From NCBI RefSeq assembly GCF_019145435.1, contig NZ_JAHSTS010000002.1:1178001-1242000 (forward strand): a DNA stretch of 64,000 nucleotides. Reading direction: 5' to 3'. The stretch is from Pseudomonas ekonensis (GTDB lineage Bacteria > Pseudomonadota > Gammaproteobacteria > Pseudomonadales > Pseudomonadaceae). A program made the position numbers and the translations under genes. The notes beneath the pieces were generated by a model that was given only the letters and a program-made list of their open reading frames with translations, searched no databases and was not told the origin of the DNA. Numbering within the stretch: position 1 is the first letter of the stretch; every line of letters begins with the position of its first letter. Shown here one piece after another: positions 1 to 7,657 of the stretch.

Positions 1-2
1 CC

Positions 3-821
3 ATCCCTGCAGGCCTGGGCACGTTCGCCCTCGCCGGCTCCCTGTTCGAAGCCCTGCCGACCGTGGCCGCCGGCACCGCTGCGGCCACGCTGACGGGACT
101 GGTGGCATTGCTGATGCCGTCGAGCCTCGGCGACAGCGCGCTCTACACCGACGACCAACTGCGCGCCCTCAAACAGGCCCGCACCCGCGTGCGTCTGCGC
201 GTCGAACAGCAGGAGGACGGCAGCCTCACGGGTTACGGCTTCTACACCGGCAAGCACCGCGACTGGGAAATGGTCGAGGTCGTGCAGTTCGCCCCGCGTG
301 GCAGCCAGTACACCGCGGACCTTGGCGAAGGCATTGAACTGATCTGGACACCGGCCGACGACGGCGCCGTCACCCTCGGCATCCCGCCCCTGGAAGCCGC
401 CCCGCAGGCGCCGCACATCTGGGTGTACCCGCCGACGGAAGCGGCAGACAGCACTCTGGTGAACCCGGTCTATCCGCCGGAGTACCGGGATTTCATTCTG
501 GTGTTTCCTGCAGAGTCGGGAGTTCGGCCGTTATACATCGTTCTCAGCCAGCCCCCCGACCATGCTTATTACGGCCATCCAAAAACGCTACCAGCGTTCC
601 CTGATGCAATCAGGGTGAAATCGAAGTCATCGGTTCGAGGCGGAGGAAAGCGGCGAGCACGTTGGGTAGACCGTAAAGGCCGGATTTATGAGTGGGATTA
701 CAAAAGTAATGCAGTAGAAAAATACGACAAACTAGGAACCACACATTTGGGGGAGTTCAATCACCTCACAGGCGAGCAAATCGGCCCCGCAGAGCCAGAT
801 AGAAGAACCACTAAAAACTAA
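3..821 (+). CDS. S-type pyocin, C-terminal part with colicin E3-like rRNase domain (5' truncated by window)
   Basis: The frame is open from base 3, so the N-terminal receptor-binding part lies outside the window. The first two thirds match the S-type pyocin translocation domain (around the motif LTGYGFYTGKHRDWEMVEVV). The last ~85 residues match the cytotoxic domain of colicin E3: DHAYYGHP at 558-581 corresponds to the catalytic Asp/His segment, and GGGKRRARW...GRIYEWD to the RNA-binding core with the catalytic Arg. Colicin E3 cleaves 16S rRNA in the ribosomal decoding site, so the predicted role is killing of related strains by blocking translation. The DNA from about 560 onward is visibly AT-richer than the part before it, which suggests a swapped-in toxin module. 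The immunity gene follows after 10 bases. Domain assignment is firm; receptor and target range cannot be seen. Confidence 0.88.
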   Translation: MPAGLGTFALAGSLFEALPTVAAGTAAATLTGLVALLMPSSLGDSALYTDDQLRALKQARTRVRLRVEQQEDGSLTGYGFYTGKHRDWEMVEVVQFAPRGSQYTADLGEGIELIWTPADDGAVTLGIPPLEAAPQAPHIWVYPPTEAADSTLVNPVYPPEYRDFILVFPAESGVRPLYIVLSQPPDHAYYGHPKTLPAFPDAIRVKSKSSVRGGGKRRARWVDRKGRIYEWDYKSNAVEKYDKLGTTHLGEFNHLTGEQIGPAEPDRRTTKN

Positions 822-831
822 GGATCAAACC

Positions 832-1083
832 ATGCTCTTCCTTTCAATAACCGGCTTTTACCCAGATGACGTCCAAGACGACACGCTGCAGTTCGAATTA
901 GATATCGACGGTAGTGAAATGAATGAAAAAGTTGCCCAGCTCATTGAGTCCAAGTCTCTGAGCGAACTGGAGCCTGGTGAATTGTTACTGAGCGAAGATC
1001 AGGTAACGGCACTGGAAGCCCTTCTAAATGTCAGCTTCCCGAATGGTCTGGAGTATTTTATGGGCACCTGTGCCAAGTACTGA
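832..1083 (+). CDS. Bacteriocin immunity protein (pyocin S6 / E3-type rRNase immunity family)
   Basis: An 83-residue acidic protein encoded 10 bases after the ribonuclease bacteriocin, in the usual toxin-immunity order. The N-terminus MLFLSITGFYPDD and the ELLLSEDQV segment resemble the proteins annotated as pyocin S6-family immunity. The sequence is not obviously like the classical ColE3 immunity protein. The expected job is to bind the cytotoxic domain and block its RNA-binding face in the producing cell. Its high Asp/Glu content suits binding of the very basic nuclease domain. Base composition is AT-rich like the toxin domain, consistent with joint transfer. A strong terminator follows. 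Confidence 0.82.
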   Translation: MLFLSITGFYPDDVQDDTLQFELDIDGSEMNEKVAQLIESKSLSELEPGELLLSEDQVTALEALLNVSFPNGLEYFMGTCAKY

Positions 1084-1104
1084 TACTGCCGACCGGAAAC
1101 AAAC

Positions 1105-1138
1105 AAAAAACCCCGACCAGTCACCCGGTCGGGGTTTT
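1105..1138. terminator. Intrinsic terminator between bacteriocin-immunity and slyB-like gene
   Basis: An A-run is followed by an 8-bp perfect stem (CCCCGACC at 1111-1118 pairing with GGTCGGGG at 1127-1134) and then TTTTCTT. The genes on the two sides converge, so it can serve both strands. Confidence 0.85.
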
Positions 1139-1155
1139 CTTCAACTGCAATCCGC

Positions 1156-1620
1156 TTAGTGCGAAACGCGGCTGGTGCCACCCACGGTGGAGATGCGCAC
1201 GCGCTCACCCACGCGGAACACTTCGTTCGGCTGCACTTCCTGCACGTAGGCGCGCATGCTGCCGTCGTCTTCGCGAACGGTGATCTCGACGCCCTGGGTA
1301 CGGGTCAGGCCTTCTTCGGCGGCGGAGCCGACCAGGCCGCCGGCCACGGCACCGATGACCGCCGCCACGATGCTGCCTTTGCCGCCGCCGATGGCGCTGC
1401 CGCCGACGCCGCCCACCGCTGCACCGGCGAGGCCGCCGATCGGGGTCTTGGTGCCTTCGATCTTCACCGGACGCAGGGATTCGATGGTGCCCATGCGAAT
1501 CGTCTGCACGCGACGCGCTTCGTCACGGGAGTAGGTGTCGCCGGTCAGGCTCGACTGGCAGCCGGTGAGCAGCATCGCCATCGTGGAAAAGGAAGCAACC
1601 AGCAGGACAGACTTACGCAT
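1156..1620 (-). CDS. slyB: SlyB-like glycine-zipper outer-membrane lipoprotein
   Basis: 154 residues. A lipoprotein signal ends in the lipobox LLTGC (Cys21). A glycine-rich stretch at about residues 62-105 (GGLAGAAVGGVGG and following) forms the glycine-zipper 2TM domain. The C-terminus TQGVEITVREDDG parallels E. coli SlyB, an outer-membrane lipoprotein involved in envelope integrity. The start at 1620 is chosen because it directly begins the signal peptide; upstream in-frame codons encode an Arg-rich stretch with no signal. It is transcribed toward the bacteriocin genes and stands alone. Family assignment is good; the precise physiological role is inferred from SlyB/Pcp homologues. Confidence 0.82.
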   Translation of the reverse strand: MRKSVLLVASFSTMAMLLTGCQSSLTGDTYSRDEARRVQTIRMGTIESLRPVKIEGTKTPIGGLAGAAVGGVGGSAIGGGKGSIVAAVIGAVAGGLVGSAAEEGLTRTQGVEITVREDDGSMRAYVQEVQPNEVFRVGERVRISTVGGTSRVSH

Positions 1621-1788
1621 AGGATCAACTCCAAAGGACAGGTATTCATTAAACTCCGCAGCTTGACGCCTGTCACGGCGCCGCCCGGATAAAATTGGTT
1701 TCATTCAGGCCCGGTACAGGCGCCTCAAACGATTCACCCAACAGTAGCGCCAAATTCGGAAAACCGCGCCACAGCCCCAAGGATTCTC

Positions 1789-2025
1789 ATGGATTACTTC
1801 ATCATCGTCGCCACAACCGTTGCCGGTCTGTACTTCCATGGGTGGCTGTACGTGCGAATCAAACGCTGGATGGATCGCGATCTGGCATTGTCGCTGGCCG
1901 GCAAGGATGAAAGCAAACGCGCCTTCATGCTTGAACGCTTGGCACAGGCCCAAAAACAGAAGATCAAGCGTCGGGACCTGCCGCAGTGGCTCAAGGCCGC
2001 CGCGGCAGACTATCCCGAGCGGTAG
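1789..2025 (+). CDS. Conserved hypothetical small protein with N-terminal membrane segment
   Basis: 78 residues. A hydrophobic N-terminus (residues 3-22) is likely a membrane anchor, followed by a basic amphipathic region (KQKIKRRDLPQWLKAAA). I do not recognise a named domain. Such small proteins are found next to pdxH in Pseudomonas, and this gene converges with pdxH with only a few bases between them. Reading frame and codon use look real. Confidence 0.6.
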   Translation: MDYFIIVATTVAGLYFHGWLYVRIKRWMDRDLALSLAGKDESKRAFMLERLAQAQKQKIKRRDLPQWLKAAAADYPER

Positions 2026-2030
2026 ACTGC

Positions 2031-2678
2031 CTACGGCGCCAGACGTTCCAGAATCCAGCCGGCGCCCTGCACGCGGTAGTTGAGGCGATCGTGCAGGCGG
2101 CTCGGACGGCCCTGCCAGAACTCGATGCGCTCGGGAAGCAGACGGTAACCGCCCCAATGCTCAGGGCAGTCCGGCTGGGTGTCGCTGAAGCGCTGCTCGG
2201 TGGCCTTGAGCAAATCCTCCAGTTCCCCCCGCCCGTCGATCACCCGGCTCTGCGGCGACGCCCAGGCGCCCAGGCGACTGCCCAGCGGCCGCACCTGATA
2301 ATACGCATCGGACTCGGCCGGCGTGACCTTGACCACCCGGCCTTCGATCCGCACCTGACGCTCCAGGGTCGGCCAGAAGAACGTCATGGCGGCGAACGGG
2401 TTCGCCGCCAGGTGCTGGCCCTTGGCGCTGTCGTAATTGGTGAAGAAGGTGAAGCCCTGCTCGTCCAGGCCCTTGAGCAGCAGAATGCGGCAATGCGGAC
2501 GGCCGTCCGCATCGACCGTCGCCAGGGTCATGGCGTTGGCCTCGACAGGTGCCTGTTCGGTTTTCACCGCGTCCGCGAACCATTGGTGAAACAACGCGAA
2601 CGGCTCGGCCGGGGCTTGCGCCTCGGTCAGGCCGTCACGGGTGTAATCACGACGCATATCTGCCAGAGCCTGGGTCAT
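2031..2678 (-). CDS. pdxH: Pyridoxamine/pyridoxine 5'-phosphate oxidase
   Basis: 215 residues, the normal length for PdxH, the FMN-dependent oxidase that converts pyridoxine or pyridoxamine 5'-phosphate to pyridoxal 5'-phosphate using O2. Family hallmarks include [20 protein letters not shown] near the FMN site, [13 protein letters not shown], and the C-terminal pair [12 protein letters not shown] and the [15 protein letters not shown] ending. No residue loss is apparent. It is a stand-alone gene in this neighbourhood, convergent with the small protein at 1789-2025. Confidence 0.95.
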   Translation of the reverse strand: MTQALADMRRDYTRDGLTEAQAPAEPFALFHQWFADAVKTEQAPVEANAMTLATVDADGRPHCRILLLKGLDEQGFTFFTNYDSAKGQHLAANPFAAMTFFWPTLERQVRIEGRVVKVTPAESDAYYQVRPLGSRLGAWASPQSRVIDGRGELEDLLKATEQRFSDTQPDCPEHWGGYRLLPERIEFWQGRPSRLHDRLNYRVQGAGWILERLAP

Positions 2679-2702
2679 GGCGCATTCCTTTTCGTTAACG
2701 GA

Positions 2703-3803
2703 TCACTTCTTTGAAGTATCGGCCGCGGCGACTTTCTTGTCGGCCGTGGCGGCTTTGGCCGGTGCGGTCTTCTTCACCGGGGTTTTCTTGGCCGGAGCCT
2801 TGGCGGCGGCTTTCTTGGCCGGGGCCTTTTTGGTGGCCGGTACGGCGGCTTTCTTGGCGGCCGGGGCCGGCGTCACCGGTTTGGCGGCTGGCTTGACGTC
2901 TTGTGCGGCCACCATGGTCACCGGTTTCGGCGCCGGCATGTTGTACTTGCTCAGCAGCGCGACCATGGTGTTCTGCGGGGTCACCAGCAGTTCGACGCGA
3001 CGGTTCAGGGCACGGCCTTCGGCGCTGTCGTTGGCCGCCCGCGGCGCTTCGGAACCCATGCCGCGCAGCATCAGGCGGTCACGCTGCAGGCCGCTGAGGC
3101 GGAAAATCGCCGCCACGGCCTGGGCGCGTTCCTGGCTCAGCTTGATGTTGGCCGGGGCGGCACCGGTGGTATCGCTGTGGCCGAGCACCAGCACGGCGGT
3201 CTTAGGGTCGGCTTCGAGGATCTTCGCCACGCGGGTGAACGGGCCGAGGGTGACCGGCAGCAGCATCGCCGGACGGTCCGGGTTGAACGAGCCCTCCACC
3301 GGCGCCGTCACCACCAGCACGTTTTCGCGGCGCTCCAGCTGCAGGTTGCTTTCCTTGATCGCCTCGCGCAGGCGCGGCTCGTAGTCGTCCAGCCAGGCCT
3401 GGGTGACTTTCGGGTCAGGCATCGGCGCAGCCTTGGCGCCGGTGTCCTGGTCCTTGCCGCCGAACGGCCACCACCACTTGCCGCCCTTGTCGGCGTCGGC
3501 CTTGGCCACGGCGACCGGTTTGGCTTCGGGTTTCGCTTCAGGCTTGGCCTCGGCCTTGCTGTCGGCCTTGGCGTCGTCGGAACCGAACGGCCAGTACCAA
3601 TGGCTGCCGCTTTCGGACTTGGCCACCGGCGCGGTGACCGCGGGCTTCAGCGGTGCCGGGGCCGGCGCCGGCTCTTTCGCCGCGACCTTGTCGGAGGAGC
3701 CGAACGGCCACCAGCTGCCGCCGTCGGCGTCGCTTTTCGGGGTCTGGGCGCAACCGGTGATCGCAAAACACAGGGCCAGGGCGAGAGTTGGTTTGGAAGA
3801 CAT
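2703..3803 (-). CDS. OmpA-family lipoprotein with WWPFG repeats and a Lys/Ala/Pro-rich tail
   Basis: 366 residues from the ATG at 3803, which begins a lipoprotein signal (lipobox ITGC, Cys18). Next come three copies of a tryptophan motif (WWPFG at ~31-35, WYWPFG at ~69-74, WWWPFGG at ~110-116), separated by Pro/Ala/Lys linkers with EAKP repeats. An OmpA C-terminal peptidoglycan-binding domain spans ~165-277 (LGHSDTTG, SQERAQAVA, RALNRRVELLV). A strongly basic tail of KKAPAKKAAAK type fills ~304-366, resembling histone H1-like AlgP repeats. Predicted location is the periplasmic face of the outer membrane. The OmpA domain is certain; the roles of the Trp repeats and basic tail are unknown. Confidence 0.85.
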   Translation of the reverse strand: MSSKPTLALALCFAITGCAQTPKSDADGGSWWPFGSSDKVAAKEPAPAPAPLKPAVTAPVAKSESGSHWYWPFGSDDAKADSKAEAKPEAKPEAKPVAVAKADADKGGKWWWPFGGKDQDTGAKAAPMPDPKVTQAWLDDYEPRLREAIKESNLQLERRENVLVVTAPVEGSFNPDRPAMLLPVTLGPFTRVAKILEADPKTAVLVLGHSDTTGAAPANIKLSQERAQAVAAIFRLSGLQRDRLMLRGMGSEAPRAANDSAEGRALNRRVELLVTPQNTMVALLSKYNMPAPKPVTMVAAQDVKPAAKPVTPAPAAKKAAVPATKKAPAKKAAAKAPAKKTPVKKTAPAKAATADKKVAAADTSKK

Positions 3804-3916
3804 TGGAAACCCACAAAATGAAGTGATGAACAACCGGAGCTGGTCGGCCCGGATAAACAGACGCTTTGAATCGAAAAAACGGGTGAGGTTCCGGCCCTGG
3901 AACCTCCGGCAACGCT

Positions 3917-5068
3917 TTACAGACAAGTGGCAAGCACCCGCGCCAGCTTCTGCGCGCGCGGATCCATCAAGACGTACGGCCCCAAGGTATTTGTCACAAA
4001 ACCGAACGCGACATCGTGCTCCGGATCAGCAAAACCGACGGAGCCGCCCGCCCCCGGATGGCCGAAGGCGCGCGGGCCGAGGCCGTAGGTGGCGTTCGGC
4101 ACGTCGGGCTGGTCGAGCATGCAGCCCAGGCCGAAGCGGGTGCGGGTCAGCAGCGTCTTGTCCTCGCCGAGGCTGTGTTCGCGGGTCAGCTCGTCGAGCA
4201 TTTCGCTTTCCAGCAGGCTGCCGTCGAGCAGGCCGGCGTAGAACCCGGCCAGGCTGCGCGCATTGCCGTGGCCGTTGGCCGCCGGCTGCTGCATGCGCCG
4301 CCACTCAGGCTTGTTGGTGCTGGTGAGCACCGACGGCGGGTTGGTGAAGGCGCGGGTGGTCATGGCGGTCGGCTCCCGCATCGTCACTTGCAGCAGGCGC
4401 TGGGCGGCGGCGTCACCGGCGTTGCCCTTGCCCCGGGCGATGTGGGCCACGCGATGGAATTCCTCATCGGCGAGGCCGACATGGAAGTCCAGCCCCAGCG
4501 GCTTGGCGACCCGGGCCACGATGGATTCGCCCGGCCCGCGCCCGTCGGCCCGGCGCAACAGTTCGCCCACCAGCCAACCGTAGGTGATCGCGGCGTAGCC
4601 GTGGCCGGTGCCCGGCGTCCACCACGGCGCCTCCGCCGCGAGGGCGTCGACCATGGTCTGCCATTCGTACAGGGCTTGCGGTGCCATCAGCTCGCGCAGG
4701 GCCGGCAGGCCGGCCTGGTGGCAGAGCAATTGGCGCAGGGTGACGGATTCCTTGCCGGCAGCGGCGAATTCAGGCCAGTAGCGGGCGACGGGAACGTCCA
4801 GTTGCAACTTGCCTTCGGCCACCAGTTGCAGCGCCGTGACGGCGGCGAACGGCTTGGTGCAGGAGAACAGGTTGGCGATGGTGTCGCTGTGCCAGGCTTC
4901 GCTGCCGTCCTTGTCGGCGGTGCCGGCCCAGAGGTCGAGGACGGTCTCTCCACCGACCCGGATGCACAGCGCCCCGCCGCGCTCCTGGGGATCGTCGAAC
5001 AGTGCCGCAAAGGCGTCGCGCACCGCTTCGAATTGAAGCTCGTAATGTCCCTGAATCTGCACCCGCAA
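3917..5068 (-). CDS. Beta-lactamase-fold serine esterase (EstB / family VIII type)
   Basis: 383 residues with no signal peptide, so probably cytoplasmic. The serine-hydrolase signature SCTK places the nucleophile at Ser69 and the general base at Lys72. A Tyr-containing motif (GYAAITYGW, around Tyr158) and a late HPGAGG box complete the arrangement found in class C beta-lactamase-like carboxylesterases. These enzymes hydrolyse short-chain esters or, in relatives, D-amino peptides; the substrate cannot be read here. It ends 113 bases before the start of the OmpA lipoprotein gene on the same strand and may be co-transcribed with it. Confidence 0.83.
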   Translation of the reverse strand: MRVQIQGHYELQFEAVRDAFAALFDDPQERGGALCIRVGGETVLDLWAGTADKDGSEAWHSDTIANLFSCTKPFAAVTALQLVAEGKLQLDVPVARYWPEFAAAGKESVTLRQLLCHQAGLPALRELMAPQALYEWQTMVDALAAEAPWWTPGTGHGYAAITYGWLVGELLRRADGRGPGESIVARVAKPLGLDFHVGLADEEFHRVAHIARGKGNAGDAAAQRLLQVTMREPTAMTTRAFTNPPSVLTSTNKPEWRRMQQPAANGHGNARSLAGFYAGLLDGSLLESEMLDELTREHSLGEDKTLLTRTRFGLGCMLDQPDVPNATYGLGPRAFGHPGAGGSVGFADPEHDVAFGFVTNTLGPYVLMDPRAQKLARVLATCL

Positions 5069-5207
5069 CTCCCCCGCCCAAACGCTCTACAAAGTGGCCG
5101 GCATTGTTCCAGCCCGTGAGGGTTTTGGGAACTGCTGCGAGCCGGGCGGTTGTGCGGCCGAAAAGAGGATCGGAGGTTCCCGGCGTTGCGGCCCGCTGAC
5201 GATGGCG

Positions 5208-7562
5208 TCAGTGGCCGTTGCCCGAGTGCCCCCCGGCATGGCCGGCGTCCGGCCCCTTGCCGGCCTCGCCTTTGCGCCCGCCTTCGGCTTCGTGACCGGT
5301 GTCGCCCAGCGGCCGCGATGCCTCTTTGCCGATCTGCCCGACGGTCGCCAGGTTGCTCTTGCGCACCGCCTCGACAAAGCCCTGGAACGGCAGGTCGGTC
5401 ACGCCCACCAGGCCGAAGTGGCCGTTTTCGCCGTCCAGCAAACGCCCGGTCACCGGCTGGTCCAGGTATTGGAACCAGTGCACGCCGACGATCGACGGCT
5501 CGCTTAGGGCCTGCTTGAGGAAGTTGGCGTAGGCCGGGCCGCGGTCTTCTTCCTTGGCCAGCGGCGTCACGCCGCCCCAGAACGGGCCGCGGTCGGTGGA
5601 GCCGAAGTTGAACTCGGTGATCAGCACCGGTTTGTCCAGCTCGCGCAACGCGGCGAAGTCGTAGCCGTCCTGCGGCTTGAGGGTGTACAGGTTGAAGCTC
5701 AGCACATCGCAGAACTGCGCGCAGGAGGCCACGGCTTCCGGGGTGCTGACGGCAAAGCGGCCACCGAGCAGCATCTGGTTCGGCGCATGCCATTTGAGCG
5801 AGTCGGAAATGGTCTTGAAGTAGGTGTCGGCGAACACTTTCTGGAAGTACTTGAAGTCGGCTTCGATCTCCGGGTGCTCGGCGCTCGGCAGCGGCGGCAC
5901 GAAACCCGGATCCTCCATCAGTTCCCAGGCCGGCAGGTCGATGCCCCAGGCCTTGGACAGGCCCTCCTGGTTGCGGTACTTGTCCCGCAGTTGCTTGAGG
6001 AAGGCGCGTTTGGCCGGCACGTCGGTGGTCATTTTCAAGGTGCCGTAGGCCAGGGCGTAGCGCGATTTCGGGTCGTCGCCGGGGCCGGCCCAGGCCAGTT
6101 CGTTGTCGGCGTAGTAGCCGATCAGCCACGGATCGTCGCGGTGGTCGCGGGCGGCGATGGCCACGGCGCGCTCGGTGGCCATGGCGAAACGCGGGTCGAA
6201 CGGGTCGGGCATGCCGCCCCACCAGTCGTTGCCGGTGCTGATGCTGGCGTAGTCGCCGACGATGGACAGCGGCAGGGTGTAGGGCATGCGCTGGGCGTTG
6301 CCCAAGGGCGACGCGCTCCAGTTGCCGACGGTGTTGAAGCCCCAGGCCAGCAGACGGTCGAGGGTGTGGGCGGTCCAGCGCTTCTCGTCGACCGTGGCTT
6401 TGCACGGCGCGGCAGCGGCCGCCTCGGCGCCGGGTTGGCTGTGGATCTGCGCGGCGCAAGGGTCGCCGTTCAAGCGTTGCAGGTTGGCGCCGTAGAAGTC
6501 GTACCAGCGCCCGACGTTATAGCCGCGCCCCTGATCGGCGCCGTTGCCGCCGCGGTTGTCGCCTTCGCCGTAGTGGCTGGCCAGCGGCTCGTCGGGCTTG
6601 GGCAGGGATTCGAACATCCATTCGCGGCCGGCCACGTAGGTCGGGTTCACGTCCGGGCTGACGGTGTTCACCCCCAGCGAGTAGAACGGATGGCCCTGCG
6701 GCGTCACCAGATACCAGCGTCCGTCACGCTTTTCGCTGCGGAAGAATCCGCTGGCCTTGAACGCCGGGCCGCCGATCCAGCCACCGAACTTGTCCAGCGG
6801 CGCCTTCTCGCGCTCCGCCAGCCAGCCTTTCAGTTGCTGCTGTTCCTTGGCGGCGGCGGCCTTGAGCTGCTCGTCATTGGCGACCTTCTCCGGCCACTTG
6901 CCCCGGGTGGATTGGCCATAGGCATCCACCAGGTTGCCGTAGGCGGCCTTGACCGCCTCGTCGCCGTCCTGCACGCCGAAGCGCTCAAGCAGCAGGCTCT
7001 GCGCCGCCTTGGGCCGGTCCAGCGACAGACTGACCGACACCACCTGGCTGCGATCCAGCTCGCCGCTGCTGCCGGCCAGCAGGATCCGCTGGCCGTCGAC
7101 GGTGATCGGCATCGGCGGCGCGGCCTTCATGCCCTGGCTCAGGGGCGAGCTCGCGGTCAACGGCACCAGCAGGGTCTGGGCAGGGCCCGCCGGCAGGTCG
7201 ACGCGGCTGGTCAGGGTCTTGCCGTCGTTGCTCTGGATCTGCACGTAGACGGTGACGGCCCAGTCCATGGCGCTCTGCAGGCGCAAGCTCATCATGCCGG
7301 ACTGCGACCAGTCCCAGGCGCCGGTCTGCGGGGCCAGGCGCAGGGTCGGACGGGCGACCGGGCTGAACGTCACCCGGCGCAGCACTTCGCCTTCCGGCGT
7401 CTGCTCGGCGTTGGCCTGGGGCAAGTCGGCGTTTTCGGTGGTCACCTTCACCACGTCGGCGGGACGGACGAAATTGAACAGGGTCTGCTGGCCGGCGGGC
7501 GCCGCCAGCAACGGGGCGGCGAACATCAGGGCAAAAGCGGCAGGCAACGAACGGCGAATCAT
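5208..7562 (-). CDS. Secreted agarase-like glycoside hydrolase (GH42/GH50-like)
   Basis: 784 residues. The ATG at 7562 starts a clear signal peptide (MIRRSLPAAFALMFAAPLLAA) with an AGGGAG ribosome-binding site upstream. A beta-sandwich-like N-terminal half precedes a catalytic half that begins near WYLVTPQGHPFYSLGVNTV, a hallmark of agarase-type clan GH-A enzymes. Candidate acid/base and nucleophile Glu residues lie in GYYADNELAW and PVLITEFNFG. The protein ends in a Gly/His-rich tail. Proteins of this type in Pseudomonas are annotated as beta-agarases; whether agarose is the real substrate is doubtful, and an exopolysaccharide is an alternative. dinG lies just upstream on the same strand. 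Confidence 0.75.
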   Translation of the reverse strand: MIRRSLPAAFALMFAAPLLAAPAGQQTLFNFVRPADVVKVTTENADLPQANAEQTPEGEVLRRVTFSPVARPTLRLAPQTGAWDWSQSGMMSLRLQSAMDWAVTVYVQIQSNDGKTLTSRVDLPAGPAQTLLVPLTASSPLSQGMKAAPPMPITVDGQRILLAGSSGELDRSQVVSVSLSLDRPKAAQSLLLERFGVQDGDEAVKAAYGNLVDAYGQSTRGKWPEKVANDEQLKAAAAKEQQQLKGWLAEREKAPLDKFGGWIGGPAFKASGFFRSEKRDGRWYLVTPQGHPFYSLGVNTVSPDVNPTYVAGREWMFESLPKPDEPLASHYGEGDNRGGNGADQGRGYNVGRWYDFYGANLQRLNGDPCAAQIHSQPGAEAAAAAPCKATVDEKRWTAHTLDRLLAWGFNTVGNWSASPLGNAQRMPYTLPLSIVGDYASISTGNDWWGGMPDPFDPRFAMATERAVAIAARDHRDDPWLIGYYADNELAWAGPGDDPKSRYALAYGTLKMTTDVPAKRAFLKQLRDKYRNQEGLSKAWGIDLPAWELMEDPGFVPPLPSAEHPEIEADFKYFQKVFADTYFKTISDSLKWHAPNQMLLGGRFAVSTPEAVASCAQFCDVLSFNLYTLKPQDGYDFAALRELDKPVLITEFNFGSTDRGPFWGGVTPLAKEEDRGPAYANFLKQALSEPSIVGVHWFQYLDQPVTGRLLDGENGHFGLVGVTDLPFQGFVEAVRKSNLATVGQIGKEASRPLGDTGHEAEGGRKGEAGKGPDAGHAGGHSGNGH

Positions 7563-7657
7563 AAGAAAGGAATTCTCCCTAGCGACCCGTAGAGGCCGGT
7601 GGACAGGCGATGGCAGAGAGATAGACAACGCGGCGGGCGAAACCGCCCACCGGTGCC

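Noticed and set aside
4687..6459. Long alternate frame spanning the esterase and glycosidase genes
   Set aside because: It bridges two genes that are each fully explained in other frames, and it has no start signal.
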